A stretch of DNA of 39,514 nt from Cytophagales bacterium. Lineage in GTDB: Bacteria; Bacteroidota; Bacteroidia; Cytophagales; JAHDFW01. Where the stretch lies: positions 1-39,514 of the forward strand of contig JAHDFW010000013.1 of the NCBI GenBank assembly GCA_020627945.1, written 5' to 3'. Under the pieces are notes generated by a model. It was not told where the DNA came from and did not search any database. It saw nothing but the letters and a program-made list of their open reading frames with translations. A program made the position numbers and the translations under genes. This document shows, piece after piece, positions 9,201-18,416 of this stretch. Within the stretch, counting starts at the first letter, position 1. Every line of letters begins with the position of its first letter.

Positions 9201-12200
9201 GTTGCCAATTACTTGCTGAAAATCTTTAACACGAGTATCTAATTGCTCATAGCTTATTTCTTGCTCTTTAAAAGATATAGCAACGTTTGACTTCTTTGAT
9301 TTTAGATGAAGTTCTATTTGCTCTGAAACGGTATGCGAAATTTTAAAGTCTTTGATTGAATTGAAACCGTGGATTTTTTTCAATTCGTCAGAATCTAGAA
9401 TGTCAATTTCACCAATAAGCAGATTAGGATCAACCAATACCTCGGTTAAAATTTTTAGGTAGGCATTGGAGAATTTGGTAATACTATCTTTGTTGAATAA
9501 ATCGGTGCAATACTCCATTACGAAGTTAATTCCAGCTTCACGCTGAAATGCCATTAAGCTTAAGTCAAATTTTGAGGATTTATTTTTTCTTGCATGAGCT
9601 TCAAAGCTTAATTTGGCTTTAAGTTCTGTTTCTATCTCAGGTTGATCTTGTAAGACGAACATGGTGTCGAACAATGGGTTTCTGGATAGGTCTCTTTCTA
9701 AATTTAGTTGCTCTACAATTTCTTCAAATGAAAAGAGCTGATGGTCAAAAGCTTTGACGGAAGCTGTTTTAACCTCTTTCAAATATTCTATAAAACTTTT
9801 ATCTACTTTCGGCTGTGATCGAATTACAAGTGTATTTACAAACATTCCTATAAGGTTTTCGAGATCATCGTCGAAACGACCTGAAATAGGAGAGCCTACG
9901 GTTAAATCTTGGTTTCCAGAAAATTTGTGAAGTAGAATTTTATATGCTGCAAGGAGAATCATGTAAGTGGTTACTCCATTATCATTGGAGAACTGGTTTA
10001 GACGATTCCATTGTTCTTTCGTAATTGCAAAATTAAAAGTATCTCCAGCAAAACTTTGTAACTCAGGTCGTGGATAGTCGTATGGTAATTCCAACGTAGG
10101 AACAGGTTCTTCAAGAGTAGTTAACCAATGTTCTTGATGTGCATTGAACTTTCCATTTTTCTTCTGGTTATTATACCAATGCGCATAGTCTTTAAATTGG
10201 ATTTTTAAAGGCTCTAAAGCTACTTCGTTGTAGAGTTTTATAAAGTCGTTTTTAATCACTCCAATCGAATGACCATCAGAAATTATATGGTGCATATCAA
10301 AAAGAAGGAGATGATGCTTTTCTTGGAGTTTAACAAGTTTTACACGAAATAGAAGATCATTTTGAAGGTTGAAAGGACGGATAAAATCACTTATTAAACG
10401 GTCGATATTACTTTCTGAATCTTCTGCGTATTCTACTGCAAAGTTTTCATTGGTTCTAATCGTTTGAAAGACGTCATCTTCAAGCCCTACAAAATTGGTT
10501 CTTAAACTTTCATGCCTATCCACTAATTGCTTAAATGCTTTGTTGAATTGCTCAAAATTTAACTCACCATAAATGTGACTCACTGCAGGCATGTTATAAT
10601 TGAGACTCGTCTCATCAAATTGATTTAAAAGGAAAAGACGTTTTTGAGCGGAGGTTAACGGGTAGTGTTCAAGTTTTGGAGCTTTATCAATATTTTCAAA
10701 TTGTCTTTGACCATTATCTTGGGAATAATTTGCAATATGTTCTACCGTAGGGTTTTCAAAAATTACTTGAAGAGGAATTGCAATTCCATGCCGTTTTTTG
10801 AAACGAGCAATGAAGGCTGTAGCTTTTAAGGAGTGTCCACCTAATTCAAAGAAGTTGTCCTTTGTTCCAACACTAGAAATTCCAAGAACCTCTTTCCAAA
10901 TATTGGCGATCTGAATCTCCATTTTGGTGCTAGGTTCAACAAATGTATTAGTACGACTTAAGTGTTCCTCCAGAGGTTCTGGTAATGCATTCCTGTCTAC
11001 CTTTCCGTTTGGTGTAGTTGGAATTTGCTCTAAAGGGACATAGTAGGATGGAATAAAATAGTCCGGAAGTTTATTGGCTAAAAAGCTTCTTAATTCAGTG
11101 GATTCCGAATTCCCAACATAATAAGCCACGATTTGAGATTGTTGATCTTGATCTTTAACTACTTTAATTACCGCAGAACTAACTTGTGGGTGCTGAATTA
11201 AAACTTCGCGAATTTCATTCAACTCAACACGAACTCCTCGAATTTTGACTTGTCCATCAGCTCGCCCAAGAATTTCTAAACTGCCGTCACTTAAAATTTT
11301 GCCTATATCGCCAGTTTTGTAGTATCGCTGATCATTAATCGTGACAAATGATGTAGAATTTAGTTCTTGATTGTTGTAATAACCAGTTGTTATGAAATCA
11401 CTATGAATCAAGATTTCACCAGGTTCAAGTAAAGAAGCAAGCGTGTTGTTTGATCTTTGAATTGCTACGTGAGTTCTAGAAACTACTTTGCCAGGTGATA
11501 AAATTGATTTGTTAACCTCAGTATTGTGGTCGTAAGATTTAATGGCATTTAAAGTTGATTCCGTGGAACCATAGCTTACCACAAATTCACATTCTTTTGA
11601 ACTAATGTTCTTAAACAGATTAAAATCTGAAAGTGTTGAAGCCTCACCAGTCATTTTAATAATTCGGAGCGTGTTGTTTGCTTCATTTGAGTTGGTCAAA
11701 AGTTCAGCGTATTGTCTAAATACTCCAGGTACTGAGTGCCAAATGGTTACTCCATAATTATTAATTAGGTTAACCAAGTCCGATATAGAAGTGTTCGTTT
11801 TAAGCGAAATAGGAACGTAAGTAGCACCATTAAGAATTGCACCAAACATATCGTTGACAAACGAATCAAAGCAAATTGACGAGAACCCAGTTAAAACGTC
11901 GTTTGCCGAAATATTTAACGCATTTGAATATTGAGATATAAAGTGTAACACTGAAGCATGGGATTGAACAACACCTTTAGGTTTACCCGTACTTCCAGAA
12001 GTGTAAAGGATGTAAGCATTGTTTTTAGCCGTAACTTCCGAATTAGCAATTTTAGTCTCACCAGATTTCATTAGTTCGGTTTCCTCCAGAATCAGAAGTT
12101 CCGTATTTATAAGATTCTTAAAAAGATCTTTGGTCGTTCCGTCAACAATTATAACCTCTGGTTGAGTTTGGTTTAGGATTTCCTGAATACGTTCTTTTGG

Positions 12201-15200
12201 ATAAGCAGGATCAAGTGGTATATAAGTCCCCCCAGCTTTCAATGAACCAAAAACTGCAATTGGCATATTGCGATTATGTTCTGTACAGATTCCAATTTTT
12301 GATGGGGTGTTAAATTTGGATGTTAATTGGTATGCTAGACCATCCGAAAGTTGATCAAGTTTTGTGTAAGTTAGAAACCCAGCGTGATCTTTGACCGCTA
12401 AATTATTCTTGTAAATTGAGACTTGCTCACTGAAAATTTCAACGATATTCTTATTGCCAGAATACCATTTTGCATCTCCTATGTTATTTGGTTTATGTAA
12501 TGCTTCCCCAGTATCAATTTCATCAACAGGTAAAGACAAGTTGCTAAAAGACTCAATCACTTTTACCAATCTAGAAACTAGAATCTCAACTGAGTTAGCG
12601 TTTAGTAGTTCATTTTTATAGTCGCATGATATTCGTAAACCGTTCTCATATTCTTCCAAATAAAAGTTGAGATCGAATTTTATCTTATTACTGATACCTT
12701 GGTGTTTACTATCAAAGCTGTGAATTTTCCCAGGGTTTTCGAATCCAAAATTTAGCATGTTCACAAACACGGAAGTAATTGGGAAGCGATTAGTATCTCT
12801 AGGAATATTTAGGTCATCCACTAACTGTTCAAATGGATAGTTTTGATTGTTTAGTGCATTTAGTGTGTTGGTTCTGACTTGTGCAATAAAGTCCTTCGTG
12901 GAAATATCAGTTTTAATTTGATTTCTCAAAACCACGGTGTTAAGGAAATTACCAATTATGGACTTTAGTTCATAATGATTTCTCCCGGCAATTGGAGTTC
13001 CTATTATAATATCATTGGAATCAAGAACTCTGCTTAGCAAGATATTGAAGGCGGAAAGCAACACCATGAAAATACTGGAATCAGTTGTTCTACCAACATT
13101 TTTAAGCGAGTGAAGCTGCTTTTCGTTAAGAAATACTGTGTAGCGACTCCCCTTATTGGTCATTTCGGAGTGGGGAGTTCCATCTAGGTGCAAGTCCATT
13201 AGTGGTAGTTCGCCCGAAAGAGTTTCATGCCAGAATTTTTGTTGCTGATCTAGTTCCGTTGAACTGAGTAAATCGTTTTGCCATTTAGAATAGTCGCGAT
13301 AACGAATTGGTAACTCTGGAAGAACTAGTGTTTCTTGTTTTACAATTGAATTAAGAATCTGTACGAATTCGGTTTTAAGCAGTTCCATTGACCAACCGTC
13401 TGTTACGATATGGTGCATTACAAAAATGAGATGATGTGCGTCGTCATCTTCTTGCACCAAAGTAACTCTCAGTAACTGATCTTTTTCCAGGTTGAAAACA
13501 TAGTTGTTTTCTTGATCTAAGATCTCTTTTAATTGCTTATTGAATTCTTTCGAACCTGATCCAGATAGATCTATTTCATTTACAACGAAATTAGGTTGCT
13601 CATGAATTATTTGTTTAGGGACACCATCTATTTCAATGAAATTCGTTCTTAAGGCTTCATGTCTTTCTATCAGAATTCGAAAAGCCGTTTCGAGTTGTTC
13701 GGAACTGAATTTCGACGTGATGCTATATCTAGAACTTATGTTGTAGTCTTGAGTTCCACCTTGAATTTGGTCAAGGAGCCAAAGCCTTTTTTGAGCTGGA
13801 GATAAATCGTAATGTTCGTGGTCCGGTATAATTTGAATATCTAAAACAGCAGTGCTCAGGTCACCGTCAGAATTAATAGTAGACTCAATAACTCCCGCAA
13901 GGGCTTCTAAATCTTTCGCGTTAAATATGGCTTTAACATCTAAACGAATGTTGAAATGGTCTTCTATGAAAGCGTTAAGCTTAATTGCTGATAATGATTG
14001 CCCCCCTAACTGAAAGAAAGAATAGTTAATTCCAACTTCATTGATGTTTAGCAACTCCGAAACCATCTCAACCAAGCGTTTTTCAATATCAGTTGATGCA
14101 GGTTTAATTTCACCTTTAGTTAAATCGACTTTTTCTATTAAGGTCTTACGATCAACTTTACCGTTGGTTGTGACCGGAATTTCATCTAAGAAAACCCAAA
14201 TAGCAGGAATCATGAAATTAGGTAAAGATTTACCAATGAATTCTTCTAGTTCGGATTGTGAAACCGTAGAGTTTTCGTTTTTAACGATAAAAGCACCTAA
14301 AGTAGGTTCTTGTTCATTTAAATGCAGAGCAAGTACTACCGCCTGATCGATTGCCTCATGGGATTCTATTTGATGCTGAATTTCTTCAAGCTCAATTCTG
14401 TACCCTCGAATTTTCACCTGTTGATCCTTTCTGCCAATGAATTCCATTTCTCCGTTTGGAAGCCAACGTGCCAAATCCCCGGTTAGGTACATTCTTTGAT
14501 TCTCTTGAAAGGGGTCAACTATGAATTTTTCTTCACTTAAACTCGGTCTATTCAAATATCCCAAGCCGATCCCTGCACCCGAAACACATAATTCTCCAGT
14601 GAACCCTTTTGGGAGTAAGTTCATATTGTCATCCGTAATGTAAAAATGACTATTGTCAATAGGTCTTCCTATTGGAACCGAATTGCCTTTAACTTCAGGT
14701 ACATCGTAAATTGAAACGCATATTGCAGCTTCAGATGGGCCGTATCCATTGAAGAACTTAAGATGGTTGCTAAATCTTTTTGCGTCTTTAGCCCGTGCTG
14801 CTTCTCCTGCCGAAGCCAACACACGAACAGTGCTAAACTTCTTTTCATCCATCAACCCAATGTAAGGAGGAGTCAAGAAAAGTACACTGATGTTATTTTT
14901 GTTGACATATTCAGTCATGGTATTTACATTTTCCAGAACTGATTTTTCTGGGATGCAAATTTTCATTCCACACACCAACGAAGTACATAATTCAAAGAGG
15001 CTTACGTCAAATGCGGAAGATGTGAATTGAAGCACGCTATCATTTTCGTTCAATTGCATGGCTTCAATGAAGCTCAATGAGAAGTTGATTAATCCTAAGT
15101 GAGTATTAATTGCACCTTTTGGTTTTCCCGTAGAACCTGAAGTATAGATTACGTATGCTGGGTCATAAAGAGAAGTTTCTATGTGAACCTCGTCGATGTT

Positions 15201-16328
15201 ATTCGATAGGTTTTTCTCCTCGAAAGGGTTTAAGGTTGGTGTTTCCGTATAAGGTAAATCACGATCCGTAAGAGCGAGTTTTGCCTTACTATCTTCCAAT
15301 GTGTATTTAATTCGATCTTCTGGGTACTGTGGATCAATGGGCACATATACCGCGCCACATTTTAGTATGGCAACTAAGGAGAGTGGAATCCAATTTGATT
15401 TTGGCAAAAGTACAGCTACATGATCCCCTTTAGTTATGCCTAACTCTTGAATTTTATGAGCAAGTGCATTGGATTTTTGATCAAGTTCTTTCCATGTTAA
15501 TGATTCTCGTACATCTTGTAAAGCAGGATTGTTAGGTATGTTAATAGCATGTTGTTTAATAGCATCAACAACGGATTTCGTTATTTCAGTTTTTGGTCCT
15601 GTACCCAAATCAATGAGTTCTTTTCTTTGATGTTCATTGATTAGTTTAATGTCCTTTAAGGTAATGTCTAACTGACCAAAGCAATTAAAGAACTCATTGA
15701 ATGCATTTCCCAAGCTGTCTATTACATCTTCGCTGACCACTAGATGATTGTAGTGACATTTGATACTTAATGACGAATCTTGATTGTAAAGAATAAATCG
15801 AACATCTGAAGAACAATTCCAATCCTGATGTAAATTATGGTAAGCAACTTCCACATTCGTTAAGGCTTCTTTGTTTTCCTCAATTTTATGCCAAGTGTCC
15901 AGAGTTGCTCCATAAACGGTTTGGTGTTTATAACAGCTGCCAAGATTACTTTTAGTGTTGCCAATTAGAACTTTTAATTGGATGTCCTCTTGTATGGATT
16001 GAATTAGATATAAGAACTCTTCATTGACACTAGAAGAATTTTTACTAAACTTTGGGATCTTAATAGAAACATTCTCGTTCCTAAGTACTTTTTGAATAAG
16101 AAATTGAGTGGCGCTTAAAAACAAAGTGTAAACCCCGAGATCATTACCATTTACTAGCTTTATTACATTTTGGGATACGGCATTCTGGATAATGAAAGAG
16201 CTTTCCTTAAATTCTGGTTTAGAATTACCATTGTTTCGGTTTGATAGAATAGAAGGTTCATCAACCTTTTCAAGTAAGGTTCTCCAAAATTCTGGTTGAT
16301 CAGGTGTGAAATTGGACATCGTTGACAT
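6261..16328 (-). CDS. Nonribosomal peptide synthetase, first gene (Cremnant-A1-T1-C2-A2-T2-C3-A3-T3-C4)
   Basis: This 3355-residue megasynthase is the initiating gene of the assembly line. Residues 1-245 resemble only the C-terminal half of a condensation domain and lack HHxxxDG. Then follow A1 (250-725, SGSTGKPKG near 393), T1 (GGQSL near 773), C2 (HHIVTDG near 972), A2 (SGSTGKPKG near 1442), T2 (GGHSL near 1829), C3 (HHIISDG near 2013), A3 (SGSTGQPKG near 2474), T3 (GGHSL near 2861) and C4 (HHIISDG near 3052). All four full C domains keep the catalytic second His, and each T keeps its phosphopantetheine Ser. Pocket codes by eye are A1 DVFFAAGICK (unassigned), A2 DSNHKTSLNK (unlike any I know) and A3 DALQCGHIDK (7 of 10 with the Gln code DAWQFGLIDK). 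A second Met at residue 4 is an alternative start. Peptide product unknown. Confidence 0.97.
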   Translation of the reverse strand: MSTMSNFTPDQPEFWRTLLEKVDEPSILSNRNNGNSKPEFKESSFIIQNAVSQNVIKLVNGNDLGVYTLFLSATQFLIQKVLRNENVSIKIPKFSKNSSSVNEEFLYLIQSIQEDIQLKVLIGNTKSNLGSCYKHQTVYGATLDTWHKIEENKEALTNVEVAYHNLHQDWNCSSDVRFILYNQDSSLSIKCHYNHLVVSEDVIDSLGNAFNEFFNCFGQLDITLKDIKLINEHQRKELIDLGTGPKTEITKSVVDAIKQHAINIPNNPALQDVRESLTWKELDQKSNALAHKIQELGITKGDHVAVLLPKSNWIPLSLVAILKCGAVYVPIDPQYPEDRIKYTLEDSKAKLALTDRDLPYTETPTLNPFEEKNLSNNIDEVHIETSLYDPAYVIYTSGSTGKPKGAINTHLGLINFSLSFIEAMQLNENDSVLQFTSSAFDVSLFELCTSLVCGMKICIPEKSVLENVNTMTEYVNKNNISVLFLTPPYIGLMDEKKFSTVRVLASAGEAARAKDAKRFSNHLKFFNGYGPSEAAICVSIYDVPEVKGNSVPIGRPIDNSHFYITDDNMNLLPKGFTGELCVSGAGIGLGYLNRPSLSEEKFIVDPFQENQRMYLTGDLARWLPNGEMEFIGRKDQQVKIRGYRIELEEIQHQIESHEAIDQAVVLALHLNEQEPTLGAFIVKNENSTVSQSELEEFIGKSLPNFMIPAIWVFLDEIPVTTNGKVDRKTLIEKVDLTKGEIKPASTDIEKRLVEMVSELLNINEVGINYSFFQLGGQSLSAIKLNAFIEDHFNIRLDVKAIFNAKDLEALAGVIESTINSDGDLSTAVLDIQIIPDHEHYDLSPAQKRLWLLDQIQGGTQDYNISSRYSITSKFSSEQLETAFRILIERHEALRTNFIEIDGVPKQIIHEQPNFVVNEIDLSGSGSKEFNKQLKEILDQENNYVFNLEKDQLLRVTLVQEDDDAHHLIFVMHHIVTDGWSMELLKTEFVQILNSIVKQETLVLPELPIRYRDYSKWQNDLLSSTELDQQQKFWHETLSGELPLMDLHLDGTPHSEMTNKGSRYTVFLNEKQLHSLKNVGRTTDSSIFMVLLSAFNILLSRVLDSNDIIIGTPIAGRNHYELKSIIGNFLNTVVLRNQIKTDISTKDFIAQVRTNTLNALNNQNYPFEQLVDDLNIPRDTNRFPITSVFVNMLNFGFENPGKIHSFDSKHQGISNKIKFDLNFYLEEYENGLRISCDYKNELLNANSVEILVSRLVKVIESFSNLSLPVDEIDTGEALHKPNNIGDAKWYSGNKNIVEIFSEQVSIYKNNLAVKDHAGFLTYTKLDQLSDGLAYQLTSKFNTPSKIGICTEHNRNMPIAVFGSLKAGGTYIPLDPAYPKERIQEILNQTQPEVIIVDGTTKDLFKNLINTELLILEETELMKSGETKIANSEVTAKNNAYILYTSGSTGKPKGVVQSHASVLHFISQYSNALNISANDVLTGFSSICFDSFVNDMFGAILNGATYVPISLKTNTSISDLVNLINNYGVTIWHSVPGVFRQYAELLTNSNEANNTLRIIKMTGEASTLSDFNLFKNISSKECEFVVSYGSTESTLNAIKSYDHNTEVNKSILSPGKVVSRTHVAIQRSNNTLASLLEPGEILIHSDFITTGYYNNQELNSTSFVTINDQRYYKTGDIGKILSDGSLEILGRADGQVKIRGVRVELNEIREVLIQHPQVSSAVIKVVKDQDQQSQIVAYYVGNSESTELRSFLANKLPDYFIPSYYVPLEQIPTTPNGKVDRNALPEPLEEHLSRTNTFVEPSTKMEIQIANIWKEVLGISSVGTKDNFFELGGHSLKATAFIARFKKRHGIAIPLQVIFENPTVEHIANYSQDNGQRQFENIDKAPKLEHYPLTSAQKRLFLLNQFDETSLNYNMPAVSHIYGELNFEQFNKAFKQLVDRHESLRTNFVGLEDDVFQTIRTNENFAVEYAEDSESNIDRLISDFIRPFNLQNDLLFRVKLVKLQEKHHLLLFDMHHIISDGHSIGVIKNDFIKLYNEVALEPLKIQFKDYAHWYNNQKKNGKFNAHQEHWLTTLEEPVPTLELPYDYPRPELQSFAGDTFNFAITKEQWNRLNQFSNDNGVTTYMILLAAYKILLHKFSGNQDLTVGSPISGRFDDDLENLIGMFVNTLVIRSQPKVDKSFIEYLKEVKTASVKAFDHQLFSFEEIVEQLNLERDLSRNPLFDTMFVLQDQPEIETELKAKLSFEAHARKNKSSKFDLSLMAFQREAGINFVMEYCTDLFNKDSITKFSNAYLKILTEVLVDPNLLIGEIDILDSDELKKIHGFNSIKDFKISHTVSEQIELHLKSKKSNVAISFKEQEISYEQLDTRVKDFQQVIGNISGERIALVLSKSTDCIATIVAILETGNSYIPIDPKSPENRINYILDDANVKAIFVEQEANFSDNITVWDINNLPKIDTTIERTNKASLEQEAYIIYTSGSTGQPKGVSVSHRALIEKLEAEKHLLNWSENLTTIFTSNYTFDASLLEIFPPLYFGGTLVIPEEDRLLDFQYIHDLINKNNINVIQGTTSYFKTFLQNTAEIDSEESSIQHFCIGGESLTAEVVNELRKRFPNAQINNHYGPTEATIDAIVKTNVKTFGKNIIGKPMPNTATYILNGANRPVPIGVLGEICLSGKSIANGYINRPDLTTTVFIENPFNPTQQLYKTGDLGRWTENGEIEFFGRKDNQYKIRGYRVELEEIERQLEKIEGIETGIVTALKNTSGDYELVAYFTGTENLAIKEIRQSLAEVFPSFMIPSYFMRINEVPFSKSGKIDKKSLPSLSEAEMDTGIEFVLAKDGIETELMEIWKTVLKRDRISTKDNFFDLGGHSLKATQAVSRIQRNLEIKLNLREFFSNPTIESLALYLEKQERNSYKGIEVIAKSADYELSNPQRRLWIIDQLGGNKSVYNMSGAVTIGGNLNVEAFSKAFDTIIERHEILRTVFINLDGNPRQKIIDIDEFNFKLEFEDISGKEGKLELAKELAKKSALHEFDLATGPLLIAKIIKLEDSKHIFTYTIHHIISDGWSMEILINEVTALYKAYQLGTESPLSPLKLQYKDFAAWQNERISNVDEAYWMKKLSGNPDLINIPTDFPKDEFNEGIGEQERIRIEEELVLKLKEAAKKHDTTLSNVVLTVFNILLSQLSGQTDILIGMTSANRNHPDIEDLIGFFVNSLVIRTDLSGDLSFGDLIEQVKINTAEAFEHQNYPFDLLVEKLSPERFTNHQPLVNVTYSFQNLKDVVLESDQAVHSKMEKQDSLQISGFYFGEGNNTSKFDILLFVNEIEGELDLNFEYNSAIFKRTTIQKYLGYFKRFITMVAEGE

Positions 16329-16607
16329 TAGTCGATTAATAATAGTGATGAATAGGTCTTAATAAGAGTTAATATTGTGATATAATTATCTCTTGAAAAC
16401 ATTCTTTCCCCTTGATTTTTTGCTTTGCCCAGAATTCATCCTTAGCCGAGGGTGTCAGGTTAGTATTTGTTATTAAAGTTGAGTACATTGATCTAGAGTC
16501 TTCAAAGGCTTTAAATTATAAAAAAATAGTTGTAATCTAATGAATGAAAAAGTGTTTTTCGACCTTTAGTAGAATGTTATAGATGAACAGTTTTAGTCAT
16601 TGCCAAT
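16329..16607. other. Intergenic region upstream of the NRPS operon
   Basis: These 279 AT-rich bases lie between the ThiF-like gene and the first synthetase gene, both on the minus strand. The NRPS promoter is expected here, but I found no match to CAAAnnTA (the minus-strand form of the Bacteroidota -7 box), no convincing hairpin terminator for the ThiF-like gene, and no open reading frame of note. The operon may use a divergent or regulator-dependent promoter, or be read through from the gene before it. Confidence 0.5.
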
Positions 16608-17720
16608 TTACCATCTTACTATTCCGCCAGTTAAGTTATAAAGCTGATTAAATCCATTTTCTTCAAGAATTTCAATTGCTGCTTGACTTCGGATTCCATG
16701 TTGACAAAAAACGATAGTCTTTTGATTAGGATTAAGCTCATTAGTCCTGTTTTCTAATTGGTCTAATGGGATATTAATAGCGTTTAACTCAGTAATTTTC
16801 GGCTGTTCGAAAGGTTGTCTTACATCTAAAATTTGCAAATCTTCATTATCTAGAATATTGCGTAATTCAGTAGCAGAAATTTCTCCAATGAGCGCTTTGG
16901 TATTGGCTGTCTGTGATTTATCAATCCCGCAAAAATGGTCGTAGTCAAAACTCTCAAAAGACGTTCTTCGCTGTAAAACTTCATTGATTACTTCATTATT
17001 TCTGGTAATGTTAAAGCTGTAATTCGAATTAGTAAGAGTATTAATTGTTAGGAGTTTACCGCTTAGTGGATTTCCAATGCCCAAAATTATTTTAAGAGTC
17101 TCATTTGCCTGATACGAACCAATAATTCCAGGTAGGACTCCTAATACACCGATTTCAGAACAATTTGGCACCGAACCAGGTGCAGGTGGAGTAGGGAATA
17201 AGCATCGATAAGAAGGGCTAGAGTCGTCTAAATTAAACACGGAAACTTGTCCTTCAAATTTGAAAATGGCACCATAAACAAGAGGTTTGTTAGTGTAAAT
17301 ACAAGCATCACAAACCAGATATCTGGTTGAGAAGTTGTCGCTTCCGTCAATGATTACATCATACTGTTCGAATAAACTTAGTGCGTTTGATGTGTTGAGA
17401 GCTAAATTGTAGGCGGTGATCTCAATTTCAGGATTTAGCAACTCCATTTTAGCTTTAGCCACCTCAGCTTTGGATTTACCAATGTCGTTGGTATTATAAA
17501 TGATTTGTCTTTGGAGATTGGATTCATCAACGGTATCGAAATCAATAATTCCAATTTTGCCAACTCCAGCAGCCACCAAGTATTGAATTATAGGGCAACC
17601 TAGACCACCAGCTCCAATGATTAGGACTCTTGCATTTTTTAACTTTAATTGACCGTCAAGACCTATTTCTGGTAAAAGAATATGACGGTCGTAACGATTA
17701 AATTCTTCCGAAGTAAGCAT
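16608..17720 (-). CDS. ThiF/MoeB/HesA-family E1-like adenylyltransferase with C-terminal rhodanese domain
   Basis: The protein has 370 residues. The N-terminal 250 form the E1-like fold that adenylates the C-terminal Gly-Gly of a ThiS or MoaD sulfur-carrier protein: GAGGLG nucleotide loop at 36-41, DNFSTR near 128-133, and a candidate E1 cysteine C187 in NCSEIGVLG. The C-terminal 100 residues are a rhodanese domain with active loop CQHGIRS (C339), which would supply persulfide sulfur, as in Uba4/MOCS3-type fusions. Of the two zinc CxxC pairs of E. coli MoeB only one Cys of each is kept (SYRC at 170-173, DHFC at 261-264). Role in thiamine or molybdopterin synthesis cannot be decided, because no thi or moa gene is nearby. 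It precedes the NRPS operon on the same strand by 279 nt, with no sign of a shared function. A -7-like box sits just before the start codon. Confidence 0.9.
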   Translation of the reverse strand: MLTSEEFNRYDRHILLPEIGLDGQLKLKNARVLIIGAGGLGCPIIQYLVAAGVGKIGIIDFDTVDESNLQRQIIYNTNDIGKSKAEVAKAKMELLNPEIEITAYNLALNTSNALSLFEQYDVIIDGSDNFSTRYLVCDACIYTNKPLVYGAIFKFEGQVSVFNLDDSSPSYRCLFPTPPAPGSVPNCSEIGVLGVLPGIIGSYQANETLKIILGIGNPLSGKLLTINTLTNSNYSFNITRNNEVINEVLQRRTSFESFDYDHFCGIDKSQTANTKALIGEISATELRNILDNEDLQILDVRQPFEQPKITELNAINIPLDQLENRTNELNPNQKTIVFCQHGIRSQAAIEILEENGFNQLYNLTGGIVRW

Positions 17721-17724
17721 AATG

Positions 17725-17732
17725 CAAAATTA
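17725..17732 (-). promoter_or_regulatory. -7 box (TAATTTTG) for the ThiF-like gene
   Basis: On the minus strand this reads TAATTTTG, a full match to the Bacteroidota TAnnTTTG element. It ends only 4 nt before the start codon at 17720, so if used the transcript would be leaderless or nearly so. No TTG is seen at the expected -33 spacing. Confidence 0.4.
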
Positions 17733-17767
17733 AAATGCCTACAGGTCTTTTTTATGTTTTTATGAAA

Positions 17768-18328
17768 TTACTTTTCGATTAATTTGCAAAGCTCTTGATA
17801 CCAGTCTTCTCCAAATTTTCTTACTAAGGGCTCTTCTAGAAATTTATAAACTGGAACCTGTAATTCTGACCCAAAAGAACACGCATCACTACAAATGGAC
17901 CAACGGTCATAATTCAGAGCTGTGAATTTTTCGTATTTCTGGGCCCTAATAGGGTAAAGATGGCAACTGATTGGTTTTTTATAATCTATTTTCCCATCAA
18001 TGTATGCTTGCTCTATTCCGCATTTAAGAATTTTATTTTCATCATAGATGGCATAAACACATTCACGATTATTAATGGTAGGAGTAGAATATTCGCCTTC
18101 AAAGTCAAGAATGTAGGTGCCCTCTTTTTCTATAACCTCTATGGCTTTTGGAGTAAGGTAAGGTTTAACTTCCTCGTAGATTTCATCTAAGATAGGAAGT
18201 TCATCTTCCTCTAGGGGAGCTCCTAAGTCTCCTTCTACACAACATGCGCCTTTACATTTTTCGATATTACAAACGAAAAATTCCGATGCTATTTCATCTG
18301 ATATTAAAGTGTCTTTTAGACTAATCAT
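17768..18328 (-). CDS. DUF3109 family protein
   Basis: This 186-residue protein matches the DUF3109 pattern, common in Bacteroidota and of unknown function. It is rich in conserved cysteines: C20, C25, C29 and C30 in an N-terminal cluster ([11 protein letters not shown]), then C90, C103, C122 (SCHLYPIR), C146 and C150 (CSDAC). The arrangement resembles the YkgJ-type zinc or iron-sulfur binding families, so metal binding is likely but not shown. There is no signal peptide, so it should be cytoplasmic. It is divergent from the uvrD-type gene, with a 107-nt shared upstream region carrying candidate promoters in both directions. The 47-nt gap to the downstream ThiF-like gene would allow cotranscription. 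Confidence 0.88.
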   Translation of the reverse strand: MISLKDTLISDEIASEFFVCNIEKCKGACCVEGDLGAPLEEDELPILDEIYEEVKPYLTPKAIEVIEKEGTYILDFEGEYSTPTINNRECVYAIYDENKILKCGIEQAYIDGKIDYKKPISCHLYPIRAQKYEKFTALNYDRWSICSDACSFGSELQVPVYKFLEEPLVRKFGEDWYQELCKLIEK

Positions 18329-18363
18329 AGACTGACATTATAGGTCTCCCCAATTAGGTCTTG

Positions 18364-18371
18364 CAAAACTA
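18364..18371 (-). promoter_or_regulatory. -7 box (TAGTTTTG) for the DUF3109 gene
   Basis: The minus-strand sequence TAGTTTTG matches TAnnTTTG and lies 35 nt upstream of the ATG at 18328, giving a plausible leader of about 30 nt. No clear -33 TTG is present at normal spacing. Confidence 0.45.
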
Positions 18372-18416
18372 TACAATTTTCTGTCTAATTGTATTTTTCT
18401 ACTCCCATTTAAACCG

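Noticed and set aside
16608-17720. ThiF-like gene as a tailoring enzyme of the NRPS cluster
   Set aside because: Its fusion architecture is that of housekeeping sulfur-carrier activation, it is 279 nt away, and no carrier protein gene is present. Function in the peptide pathway would be guesswork.
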